DNA of 57,289 bases from Pygmaiobacter massiliensis. Lineage in GTDB: Bacteria > Bacillota > Clostridia > Oscillospirales > Ruminococcaceae. Positions 23,406 through 31,629 of the stretch are shown here, piece after piece (within the stretch, counting starts at the first letter, position 1; each line of letters opens with the position of its first letter). The DNA is taken from assembly GCA_022778585.1 (NCBI GenBank), contig JALFTI010000012.1, positions 1-57,289 of the forward strand. Direction: 5' to 3'. Below the pieces are notes generated by a model. The model was given only the letters and a program-made list of their open reading frames with translations, was not told where the DNA came from and ran no database searches. The translations under genes and the position numbers were made by a program.

Positions 23406-25930
23406 GCCTGAACGAACGGTTTTTCATTTTGGTTCCGCTGGTTGCAAGCCTTTGCAATGTATTTTTGTTTTTAACCTGCCTTTCCGCCAAAAAGGACCGC
23501 GTGGTTGCGTCGTTTATGCAGCTTTTGCTGGTTTTTATGGCCTGGTGCGGCGGTTCGCTGTTTATGCGGCTGGAACTGTTTCCCAGCGACCTGTTCTGGT
23601 ACGAAACCTCCATTATGGGCATCTTTTTGGTGCCGTTCTTTGTTTACAACTTTGTGTACTGCTTTTGCGAAACAAAAGGCAGTTTTGTGCGCACCAGCTT
23701 GTTTGTCAGCTGGGTCGTGGTCACCTTAATGAATTTGGGGCATGTTTTTATTAAAACCCCGCATGTATTATGGGTAGACGGCGAAAAACGGTTTGAATTT
23801 TCGGTTTCGTTTACCATTATTTTCCCCATTGCACTGGCCCTTCTTACCCTTGGCATTGCCTGGCGCATTGCTCTTACCGCAGTGCGGGAGGACCGGGTTA
23901 GCCTAGCCGACCTGCGCCCGCTCACTTTTGGCGTTATTATTATGCTGGTGGGCACCCTTTTGGATGTCTTCCCGTTTTTTGTTTCCCTGCCAAACGACAC
24001 CTTCGCCTGTGGGCTAAACGCCTTATTTTTATACTATTCTCTCTACCGCAGGCGAATTCTCAGCTTAACCCACATTGCTTCCAACAGCTCCAGCTACCTT
24101 TTGGCAGCCATCTTCACCACTATTATTTTAATTGCCTCCTATTCTTCGCTGAACTCGCTGTATTCGGTCTATTTTTCCGACTTTATGGCCTATAAAACCA
24201 TTGTTATTGCCGTGTTTTTCTCGGTAATGACCATGGCAGTTTATACCCTGACCCGCCGGCTGATGAACAACCTGTTTACCAAGCGCCGCGAGGTACTGGA
24301 TGCTTCGCTCAAGCAGTTCAGCCTGGCGGTAAGCAAGGTATTGGAAATGCAGCCGCTTTTGCAGCTGTACCGGGAATTTTTGCAGGAAAACTTTCCCAAA
24401 AAGGTCGCCTATATCTGCGTGCATGACCCTTCCATCCGCCGTTACCGGATTGTATGCTGTACCCGCGAAATGGTGGACTGCTCCTTCTCGCTGGCGGATA
24501 ATCATCCGCTGGTAAAATGGCTTTCTGCTCATAAGCGCGGAATTAGTTACAGTGAATTTGCCCATACCCAAACCTACAAGTCCATGTGGGAAGAGGAAAA
24601 GGACGCGCTTATAAAACTTGCGGCGGAATATATACAACCGCTTTGCTGTGACGACCAGCTGGTTGGCATTACGCTGTTCTCTTTTGCAGAACATGAAAAT
24701 GAAAAATTTTCCTTTGCAGAACTGGGTCTTTTGGACTCTGCCGCAGCTATTTTGTCCATTGCGCTGAAAAATTCTTTCCTGTATACCGAAATGCAGCAGG
24801 AGGCGCGGCTGGACGCGCTGACCGGGCTGTACAACCGGGGGTATTTTTCCGACTGCATTCATCAGCAGTTTGAACTGGCCCGCCATGACACCTCGACCCT
24901 TGTTATGATCAGCCTGGACAATTTTAGGCTGTATAACGAACTGTATGGGATTCGGGAAGGGGATGCAGCCCTTCGTCAAACTGCCGACAATCTGCGGGCT
25001 GTTATTGGCAACCGCGGGGTTATTGCCCGGTACAGTGGCAAAGAATTGGCGGTGTTTTTGCCGTTTTGCGATGCGATAACCGCCCAGCAGCTTATGCAAC
25101 AGCTGTCCCAGCTGCCAAGCCTGCCGCCGCGGGACGACCACCGCTACTTAACCCACACCGCCGGCATCTGCAGCTATCCTGCCGGTGCTTCTTCGCTGGA
25201 AGAAATGTTCACCTACGCCAGCATGGCGGTTTACAGCGGCAAAACCAATGGCAAGGGGCGGGTGGTCATCTACTCGCCGGAGATGGGCCGTGCAGCTGGC
25301 AGCACCGTAAGTAAACGGGCCCTGGCAGAAAGCTGCGCTTCCACGGTATATGCCCTTACCGCAGCCATTGACGCCAAGGACCATTACACCTTTAACCATT
25401 CTCAGAATGTTTCGGAATACGCCGCAGCCCTGGCCGCAGCCATTCCGCTGGATTCCGAACATGTGGAGATTGTGCGCCAGGCAGGGCTTTTGCACGACAT
25501 TGGCAAGATCGGTATCCCCGAATCCATTCTGTCCAAAACTTCCCGTTTAACCGACGACGAGATGGAGATCATGCGCTCTCACCCGGAAGGTGCCATTGCC
25601 ATGATTCGCCACCTTCCCTCCATGAACTATGTTATTCCCAGCGTAATCGGGCATCACGAACGCTGGGACGGGCATGGTTATCCCCGTCAGCTTGCTGGCG
25701 AGATGATCCCGGTAGGGGCCCGTTGCCTGTGCCTAGCCGATTCGTTCGACGCCATGACCAGCCGACGCTCCTACAAGGAAGCGCTTTCTGTGGAACAGGC
25801 TCTGGCCGAAATTCGCCGCAACCTGGGTACGCAGTTTGACCCGCAGCTGGGTTTATTGTTTATTCGGCTGGTGGAGGAGGGCACCATTAAGGTGCGCCCC
25901 GCCGGCTTTACCCCTCAGCCCAACAGCTGA
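23402..25930 (+). CDS. 7TM-GAF-GGDEF-HD-GYP signalling protein
   Basis: An 842-residue membrane sensor. Domains in order: seven N-terminal helices (about 10-235) of the histidine-kinase 7TM type; a helical linker and GAF-like domain (about 290-470); a GGDEF domain (about 475-640); and an HD-GYP phosphodiesterase (about 655-835). The GGDEF signature reads SGKEL (545-549), so cyclase activity is unlikely and the domain may only bind nucleotide. The HD-GYP signature is intact: HDIGK (698-702) and HHERWDGHGYP (751-761), predicting hydrolysis of c-di-GMP or a related dinucleotide. It starts within the GH3 stop codon. Signal and target are unknown. Confidence 0.9.
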   Translation: MSLNERFFILVPLVASLCNVFLFLTCLSAKKDRVVASFMQLLLVFMAWCGGSLFMRLELFPSDLFWYETSIMGIFLVPFFVYNFVYCFCETKGSFVRTSLFVSWVVVTLMNLGHVFIKTPHVLWVDGEKRFEFSVSFTIIFPIALALLTLGIAWRIALTAVREDRVSLADLRPLTFGVIIMLVGTLLDVFPFFVSLPNDTFACGLNALFLYYSLYRRRILSLTHIASNSSSYLLAAIFTTIILIASYSSLNSLYSVYFSDFMAYKTIVIAVFFSVMTMAVYTLTRRLMNNLFTKRREVLDASLKQFSLAVSKVLEMQPLLQLYREFLQENFPKKVAYICVHDPSIRRYRIVCCTREMVDCSFSLADNHPLVKWLSAHKRGISYSEFAHTQTYKSMWEEEKDALIKLAAEYIQPLCCDDQLVGITLFSFAEHENEKFSFAELGLLDSAAAILSIALKNSFLYTEMQQEARLDALTGLYNRGYFSDCIHQQFELARHDTSTLVMISLDNFRLYNELYGIREGDAALRQTADNLRAVIGNRGVIARYSGKELAVFLPFCDAITAQQLMQQLSQLPSLPPRDDHRYLTHTAGICSYPAGASSLEEMFTYASMAVYSGKTNGKGRVVIYSPEMGRAAGSTVSKRALAESCASTVYALTAAIDAKDHYTFNHSQNVSEYAAALAAAIPLDSEHVEIVRQAGLLHDIGKIGIPESILSKTSRLTDDEMEIMRSHPEGAIAMIRHLPSMNYVIPSVIGHHERWDGHGYPRQLAGEMIPVGARCLCLADSFDAMTSRRSYKEALSVEQALAEIRRNLGTQFDPQLGLLFIRLVEEGTIKVRPAGFTPQPNS

Positions 25931-25971
25931 ATCTGCGCTGGCGGGCTTTTCCAAGAAAGGATGAGTCAGCC

Positions 25972-26475
25972 ATGTGCGACTGCGTACGGCAGCCTGAAAG
26001 GCCTGCCGCCGGCTTTCCGGTTATACAGACAGCCGAACCTGGCTGCAGGGAACTGTGCGGCCTTTGGAGCGAGTATACCCGCATGCTGCAGACCGAGTGC
26101 CGTCCACACCACCTTTTCTCTTGCCTGCCGGCCCCCTGTACCGAATGCCCCAAAACAGGTCAGTCTTTGTGTTACCTTGGCATGATAGACGGCCAGGTGG
26201 CAGGCGGCATCTGTTTAAAAAAGCTGGACAACACCCGCTGCGAAATCTGCCGGTTATATGTGCGGCCTCACTTTCGCGGCCACACCGTTGCCGGTGCTCT
26301 TTTGGACCGTTGCATTGAAACAGCGCATCAACTGGGGTTTCACCAGCTGTTTTTAGGGGCTTTCCCGTTTTTGTTAGGGGCCATACACCTGTATGAACGG
26401 CGCGGCTTTTACCGGGTATGTGCGCTGCACAACCAGCCGGAAAACGGTATGGTCTGGTTTGGGCTGGACCTGTAA
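25972..26475 (+). CDS. GNAT family N-acetyltransferase
   Basis: A 167-residue GNAT protein. The acetyl-CoA loop is seen as RLYVRPHFRGHTVAGALLD (R-x-x-G-x-A), followed by the LGFHQLFLGAFPF strand and IHLYERRGFYRV, the typical C-terminal Y-x-x-x-G-F element. The N-terminal 60 residues contain several Cys (CDC, CPxxCTECP), which is unusual for the family and might bind metal. A short aaagg site lies 11 nt before the ATG. It follows the HD-GYP gene by 41 nt and ends the operon. Acceptor substrate unknown. Confidence 0.82.
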   Translation: MCDCVRQPERPAAGFPVIQTAEPGCRELCGLWSEYTRMLQTECRPHHLFSCLPAPCTECPKTGQSLCYLGMIDGQVAGGICLKKLDNTRCEICRLYVRPHFRGHTVAGALLDRCIETAHQLGFHQLFLGAFPFLLGAIHLYERRGFYRVCALHNQPENGMVWFGLDL

Positions 26476-26494
26476 CGCCTTTCTTCTTTTATGA

Positions 26495-26526
26495 AAAACG
26501 CCCAGAGCTTTTGCTCCGGGCGTTTT
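26495..26526. terminator. Bidirectional terminator
   Basis: Arms aaaacgccc / gggcgtttt plus an inner gagc/gctc pairing with a tttt loop. It ends the GNAT transcript (+) and the binding-protein gene (-). Confidence 0.88.
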
Positions 26527-26569
26527 GTTTTATAAAAAGGAAAAGGGAAAAGCGGAAAACAAAAACCGT

Positions 26570-28153
26570 TTACTCTGCCGTCACTGTCAGGTCAAAAACC
26601 GGCCCAAACGGGTCCACAGCCAGCGCTTCAAAGCCTTCTCCCAGGAAAATTTGCTGGGAGATATTCCACAAGGGAACCACCGGTGCCTGGCTTAGCAGCA
26701 ATTGTTCCGCTTCGCGCAGCGCTGTATGCTGCGCACCGGCGGTAGTTTCTTCGCTGGCATTCTCCACCAGCTGGTCGTACTGGGAGTTTTCGTATTGGGC
26801 CACATTTCCACTGGCGCCGGTTACAAAGTCCTGCAAAATACGGGCTGGGTCATTCACCTGGGCCAAGTAGGGCATCAGAGCCAGGTCAAAATCCCCTGTC
26901 TGCACCCGCTCAATCAGCTCCTCCAGCGGCAGTGTCTCCACCGAAAAAAAGGCTCCCAGTTCCCGCTGCCAATCCTGGTTGATGGTTTGGTAAATTTGGG
27001 TAAAGGGTTCCTGGTCCGGCACCAGCACGGTTATGCCGGACAAACGGTCTGTTTCCAGCTGGGAAAGCCCCAGCTGATAGGCTGCATACCGCTGCTGAAG
27101 GGAAAGCGAAAAGGTTACATTGCCCACAGCCTGGCGGTAATTTTCACCTGCGGTGGTAACCGCCCCAGGAACCAGCCCTTCCGCCACGGTCCATTCACCA
27201 TCCATCTGTTCCAAGGCGCTTTGCACACTGGCCGCCGCCTGACAGCCCAGCGCCTGCCGGACCGACTGGTTTGAAAAAGCCGGCTGTGAACAGTTAAAAA
27301 CCAAAACAGTTGTACCGGTTTCAAAGCTTTGGCTATAAAAGCCCTGCAATTGTAAGGTTTTAGCCTCTTCGGCAGTTTGGGTTACAGCCAAATCCTGCTC
27401 TTTGGCAGAAAGGCGCTGTGCGGCTGTCTTTTTCTGGTCGTCCGGAACAATCCGCAGCCGGCTTGCCAGCGCACTTTCCCCTTCCTGCAAGCGCAGGGTA
27501 AGGCCGGCGCTTTCGCTCCAGCCGGACAGGTAAAATGGTCCATTGCCTAAAATTTCATCCCGGGAAAGGCCATAGGACCCTTGGCAGCTTTCAAAAAAGG
27601 CCCGGTTGCAAGGCATGGCAGCGCTGCCGGCCAACTTTTCCAAAAATCCCTCGTCCGCTGTTTCCAGGCAAATCTGCAAAGTGGTATCGTCCAGCGCCCG
27701 AACTTCCAAGGTGGACACATCTGCCCCCTGCTGCACCTGGCGCGCACCCTTAATACATAAAAACTGTCCTGCGTCCGGCGCATTGGTGGAAGGCAATAAC
27801 GCCCGCTGTAGCCCAAACACATAGTCGTCGGCCGTCACCGCAACCGGGTCGTTTTTTCCGTCGTAAAACACATCCTCCTCGTCCAGGGTAAAGGTGTAGG
27901 TAAGCCCATCTGCCGACACCTCAGTCTCAACAGCTGCATCCGGCACCGCCGTGCCGTTTTCATCCAGCCGGTAAAGCCCCGAAAACAAATGCTTAACCGC
28001 TGTGCGCTCGGCCTGCGATGAAGCCAGCTGAGGGTCCAATGTTTTAATCTGGGCATCAGTATAATAAACAAAGCTGACCTCATCCTTGCCGCAGGCGGTA
28101 AACAGCAACACCGCACACAGCACAAGCGCTGCCAAGCGCCAATATCTGGACAT
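26570..28153 (-). CDS. ABC transporter peptide-binding lipoprotein (SBP family 5, OppA-like), orphan
   Basis: A 527-residue extracellular binding protein with a lipoprotein signal (basic start, hydrophobic core, FTAC lipobox at about residue 20). The N-terminal region LDPQLASSQAERTAVKHLFSGLYRLDENG and the following AVETEVSADGLTYTFTLDEEDVFYDG are classic for solute-binding family 5 (oligopeptides, dipeptides, nickel, some sugars). Aaaggaggaaag precedes the ATG. No permease or ATPase gene is adjacent, so it must work with a transporter encoded elsewhere or act as a sensor or chaperone. Monocistronic, with a 350-nt AT-rich gap upstream. Confidence 0.9.
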   Translation of the reverse strand: MSRYWRLAALVLCAVLLFTACGKDEVSFVYYTDAQIKTLDPQLASSQAERTAVKHLFSGLYRLDENGTAVPDAAVETEVSADGLTYTFTLDEEDVFYDGKNDPVAVTADDYVFGLQRALLPSTNAPDAGQFLCIKGARQVQQGADVSTLEVRALDDTTLQICLETADEGFLEKLAGSAAMPCNRAFFESCQGSYGLSRDEILGNGPFYLSGWSESAGLTLRLQEGESALASRLRIVPDDQKKTAAQRLSAKEQDLAVTQTAEEAKTLQLQGFYSQSFETGTTVLVFNCSQPAFSNQSVRQALGCQAAASVQSALEQMDGEWTVAEGLVPGAVTTAGENYRQAVGNVTFSLSLQQRYAAYQLGLSQLETDRLSGITVLVPDQEPFTQIYQTINQDWQRELGAFFSVETLPLEELIERVQTGDFDLALMPYLAQVNDPARILQDFVTGASGNVAQYENSQYDQLVENASEETTAGAQHTALREAEQLLLSQAPVVPLWNISQQIFLGEGFEALAVDPFGPVFDLTVTAE

Positions 28154-28417
28154 AGGTCTTTCCTCCTTTTCGTCTGTATCAGCTGCCTGTCATTACAGCT
28201 GCGCTCCCGCTGCAGGGGCGTATGGTTGTTTTTAAACCCGGCACGCGGTTGGCCTTTTTTAACCTTTTATAAATCGTCTTTTATGCCTTTATATCATACA
28301 ACGCATTATAAGTTTTTATTTTAACAAAAAAACTGCAAAAACACAATCTTTCGCCCTTTTTTTCACCTTTTGCGCACCTTATCCCTTTACAGCGTTCTGT
28401 TCCAGAGGTACCGTGCT

Positions 28418-28445
28418 TTGCAAACGGGGTTTAGGGTGGTACAAT
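28418..28445 (+). promoter_or_regulatory. Promoter of the AEC transporter gene
   Basis: TTGCAA (28418-28423), 16-nt spacer, TACAAT (28440-28445). The divergent gap 28154-28504 shows no gene. Its AT-rich left part (28260-28350) probably holds the promoter of the minus-strand binding protein, but I could not fix the hexamers. Confidence 0.65.
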
Positions 28446-28504
28446 AGCAACATATGCATACCGCGGCCAGGATATATCCCGGCCGCCGGCAAGGGGGGCA
28501 AAAT

Positions 28505-29458
28505 ATGGACAGCTTTCTTTACAGCGTTAATTCCACCATTCCCATTTTTGGGGTTATGGTTTTGGGGTGGTGGCTGCGCCGCATTGGCCTAATAGGCGAC
28601 ACCTTTGTGCAGCAGGGCAACAAACTGGTTTTTCAGGTAGCGCTGCCGGTTTCGCTTTTTTGCAGCGTATATACCACCGACTTTTCGGTTTTTGCCAATG
28701 CAAAGCTGGTAACCTACTGCATTTGTGCCTGCCTGGGCGCATTTGCGCTGTGCTGGCTGCTGGCAATTCTATTTGTATCGCCCGCCTCTTCCCGGGGCAG
28801 TTTCGTACAGGCGGCCTCCCGTGGGAATGTGGCCATTTTGGGGCTGCCGTTTATCCAAAGCATGTACAATGGAGAAACAGGCGCCATGCCGCTGGTTATG
28901 GCCATTTCGGTCACCATCTACAATGTGGTAAGCGTTTTGCTTTTAAGCTTTTATGACAGCGAGAAAAACCGAAGCGATGCCGGTACTTTTCTGCGCCAGT
29001 CCCTTGTGGGAGTGGCAAAAAACCCGCTCATTCGCGGCCTGGCGCTGGGTTTTATAGCCAGCCTTTGCCATCTGCAGCTGCCGGTTCTTTTGGATAAAAC
29101 CCTCACAAGCGTGGCTTCCCTTTCCACCCCGCTGGCACTTGTGGTGCTGGGCGCCGGGTTTGACTTTGCAAAGGCCCGCGGCAAGCTTGGCCTGACACTG
29201 GGCTGCACCTTTTTAAAACTGATCGGTTTGCCCGCTGTTTGCATACCCATTGCAGTAGCGCTTGGGTTCCGGGGCATTACCCTTTCCTCTTTGTTGATTA
29301 TGAGCGGCGCTTCCTGTGCGGTAAGCAGCTACATTATGGCCAAAAACATGCACAATGATGAGGTGCTGGCCTCCAGCGCAGTGGCTGCCACTACCCTGGC
29401 TTCCTCCTTTACCTTAACCTTCTGGATTTTCCTTTTGCGGGTTTTAGGGCTGATTTAA
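28505..29458 (+). CDS. AEC family transporter
   Basis: A 317-residue protein with about ten membrane helices, the length and layout of the auxin efflux carrier family (AEC). Typical pieces are VMVLGWWLRRIG in helix 1, LVFQVALPVSLF, GNVAILGLPFIQSMYN in the centre, and MSGASCAVSSYIMAKNM near the end. Bacterial members move small organic acids such as malate or malonate; the plant name does not imply auxin. The ATG at 28505 follows aaggggggc; the frame is open 51 nt further upstream without a ribosome site. Own promoter and terminator. Confidence 0.88.
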   Translation: MDSFLYSVNSTIPIFGVMVLGWWLRRIGLIGDTFVQQGNKLVFQVALPVSLFCSVYTTDFSVFANAKLVTYCICACLGAFALCWLLAILFVSPASSRGSFVQAASRGNVAILGLPFIQSMYNGETGAMPLVMAISVTIYNVVSVLLLSFYDSEKNRSDAGTFLRQSLVGVAKNPLIRGLALGFIASLCHLQLPVLLDKTLTSVASLSTPLALVVLGAGFDFAKARGKLGLTLGCTFLKLIGLPAVCIPIAVALGFRGITLSSLLIMSGASCAVSSYIMAKNMHNDEVLASSAVAATTLASSFTLTFWIFLLRVLGLI

Positions 29459-29547
29459 CTGGGCCGCAAAATTGCCGCCACACCATAAACCAAACCGTCG
29501 GCTGGCACTGGCCTTTTAACCATATTTTATATTTGCCGTAAACACAG

Positions 29548-29596
29548 CGGCCCCTTAAAGCATTGCATCATTGCATGCTTTAAGGGGCCGTTTTTT
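29548..29596 (+). terminator. Terminator after the AEC gene
   Basis: A 15-bp stem (29548-29562 with 29576-29590) followed by six T, 90 nt after the stop codon. Confidence 0.9.
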
Positions 29597-29697
29597 GTGT
29601 TTATTTTAATGCTAAGGCAAAACAGGGCATAACATTAGCCCTTTGCAAAAAAGCTGTTTTCTGCCATTTTATGTCTAAAAAGCAGAGAATCTGCCGC

Positions 29698-30606
29698 TTA
29701 GACTGTTTGTTTTTTGCGCTCGGGCAGTTGGGCACCAACAATGGCCGCAAACATCAGCACGCAGCCCGCTGTCTCCCGCAAGGTGGGCACCTCGCCCAAA
29801 AGCAGAATGCCCGCCAGCACAGCAAATACCGATTCCAGACTAAGCAGAAGAGAAGCCACGGTGGGGCTTGTGTATTTCTGCCCCACAATCTGCAGGGTAT
29901 AGCCCACACCGCAGGACAAAATACCTGCATACAAAACCGGAACTGCCGCAGACCACACAGCCTGCAGGCTGAACTGTTCAAACAAAGCCGTCAGAACACC
30001 CGACAAAATCCCGCAAACCAAAAACTGAATGCAGGACAGCCGTGCACCATCCACCAGCGGCGCGTAGTAGTCCACCACCACAATGTGCACTGCAAAGGCC
30101 ACTGCACACAAAAGCACATAAAAATCGCCCTTGCCCACCGAAGAAAAGCCCTCGGTCACCGACAGCAGATACAGCCCCACGGCCGCTAAAAAAATGCAGC
30201 CCCACAGCTTGGGCGAAACGCGCTTTTTCAAAAACAAGCCCAAAAGCGGTACAAACAAAATGTACATGGCGGTAATGAACCCCGCCTTGCCTGCGGTGGT
30301 ATACTGAATACCCACCTGCTGCAGATTGGCGGCTACCGTCATAACCACGCCGCACGCAATTCCCCCCACCCAAAGGGTTCTACGCTGCTGAGCCGTGGGT
30401 TTATGGTAATTGCCGGCACGCTTTTTCCCGGCGTCCAGCACCAGAAAAACCGGTACCAGAAAGGCCGAACCCAAAAAAGAGCGCACTGCCTGAAAGGTAA
30501 ACGGACCTATATGATCCATGCTGACACTTTGGGCCACAAATGCGCACCCCCAGATCAGCGCTGTCAGCACAAGCAGTGCATTTCCTTTCCATTTGGCTGC
30601 CTTCAT
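29698..30606 (-). CDS. EamA/DMT superfamily transporter
   Basis: A 302-residue carrier with about ten helices and two EamA repeats. The opening ALLVLTALIWGCAFVAQSVSM with the following R-S/F-L-G segment (AVRSFLGSAFLVP) is the typical first repeat, and in the second half the block around SPTVASLLLSLESVFAVLAG is the conserved L-x-x-E-P/S turn. Substrate unknown; no neighbour points to one. Gaggaaaag precedes the ATG. It differs from the EamA protein at 10747-11610, so this is not a recent duplication. Confidence 0.88.
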   Translation of the reverse strand: MKAAKWKGNALLVLTALIWGCAFVAQSVSMDHIGPFTFQAVRSFLGSAFLVPVFLVLDAGKKRAGNYHKPTAQQRRTLWVGGIACGVVMTVAANLQQVGIQYTTAGKAGFITAMYILFVPLLGLFLKKRVSPKLWGCIFLAAVGLYLLSVTEGFSSVGKGDFYVLLCAVAFAVHIVVVDYYAPLVDGARLSCIQFLVCGILSGVLTALFEQFSLQAVWSAAVPVLYAGILSCGVGYTLQIVGQKYTSPTVASLLLSLESVFAVLAGILLLGEVPTLRETAGCVLMFAAIVGAQLPERKKQTV

Positions 30607-30733
30607 TCTCTTTTCCTCACTTTACAGAATATCAGCGGGCTTTAAAGCCCGCTGTACCTTTGCCAGTATAGCATACCGCCGCCCAAGCCGACAACCCCCG
30701 TCCAAGCTTTGGCTGCCATCTTTCACAAATGCA

Positions 30734-30767
30734 AAAAAAGCGCCAGGTTTTTGCCTGGCGCTTTTTT
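30734..30767 (-). terminator. Terminator of the proBA operon
   Basis: A 14-nt arm hairpin centred on gcgccagg / cctggcgc with long A and T flanks, just after the last gene of the operon on the minus strand. Confidence 0.9.
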
Positions 30768-30778
30768 ACGGTTTTGTT

Positions 30779-31597
30779 TTAAGCCTGCGGTTCGGCGGTG
30801 CTTTGCGCGGCAGTGTCCGGCGTGCTGTCGGCCTGGGCGGCCTGGCGCAGCATCTCCTCGTTTACCTCCTGCGGCATTGCCTGCGAGCTGAAGGAAACGG
30901 TCGAATTTACATTAGCGCTCACATCGCTGTCGGTAACAGCCGTCAAGTAGTAGCCGTCGCCCTGGCGGGTAAAAATATAGTCATAATACTTGGCCGGCTG
31001 GTCCATATTTACGGTGCCTTCCAGCGAAAAGCCCACCTGCGGCGGAATATACCCCACCGTTACCCGTTTTTGTTTTGCGGAACTTTCAATATTTTCCACC
31101 CGCGGGGTGTAAACACTGGTGGTGCCGGTTACCGGAATGGTGTAGCTAAGGGTTGTCTCGTCGTACACAAATTCCATACCGCTTGCGGTAAAGGTGCCGT
31201 GCTGCAGCTTATAATTTGGCCCAAACAGCAAGGCCGCATTCTTGTCCACATCCACCGAAGGCAGAATCAGTGCGCCCAGGTCATCCCGTTCATACCGGTT
31301 CAAGTCCTCGTTGTAAATGGTGGACCAGATAGCTGTCTGCAGCAGCATGGATTGGTCGGCATTTTCCAGGCTGTCAAACGGCACTGGGTCCAGCATAACC
31401 ATCGGCGCCAAAAGCGCTTCGTAATGCTCCCGCTCTTCGGTGTCGTCCATTAGCCAGGCAACCCCGCCGGCCGCTGCCCGCACCACTGATACAATTCCCA
31501 GCAAAATCAGAATCGACAACGCGCCGCCGATCAACTGCCGGCGCCGGCGCCGGCGCAGCCGCTCCTTTTCTTCTTTTGTCTGTCGCTTAAACGCCAT
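30779..31597 (-). CDS. Membrane-anchored extracytoplasmic protein of unknown function, third gene of proBA operon
   Basis: A 272-residue protein with an Arg/Lys-rich cytoplasmic start (KEERLRRRRRRQ type, about residues 7-20), one membrane helix (about 22-45), and an outside domain of about 220 residues rich in beta-prone stretches. The tail is Ala/Gln/Ser/Thr-rich low complexity. It lacks a signal-peptidase site, so it should stay anchored. I do not recognise the domain. It lies 32 nt after proA on the same strand with no terminator between, so it is probably co-transcribed with proline synthesis, without an obvious functional link. Confidence 0.7.
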   Translation of the reverse strand: MAFKRQTKEEKERLRRRRRRQLIGGALSILILLGIVSVVRAAAGGVAWLMDDTEEREHYEALLAPMVMLDPVPFDSLENADQSMLLQTAIWSTIYNEDLNRYERDDLGALILPSVDVDKNAALLFGPNYKLQHGTFTASGMEFVYDETTLSYTIPVTGTTSVYTPRVENIESSAKQKRVTVGYIPPQVGFSLEGTVNMDQPAKYYDYIFTRQGDGYYLTAVTDSDVSANVNSTVSFSSQAMPQEVNEEMLRQAAQADSTPDTAAQSTAEPQA

Positions 31598-31629
31598 GTT
31601 ACTATTCCCTCGTTTCGTGGCAGGCCAGT

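Noticed and set aside
21783-29458. An auxin system (GH3 protein plus 'auxin efflux carrier')
   Set aside because: Both names come from plant homologues. The genes are on separate transcripts 5 kb apart, and bacterial AEC proteins carry small organic acids.
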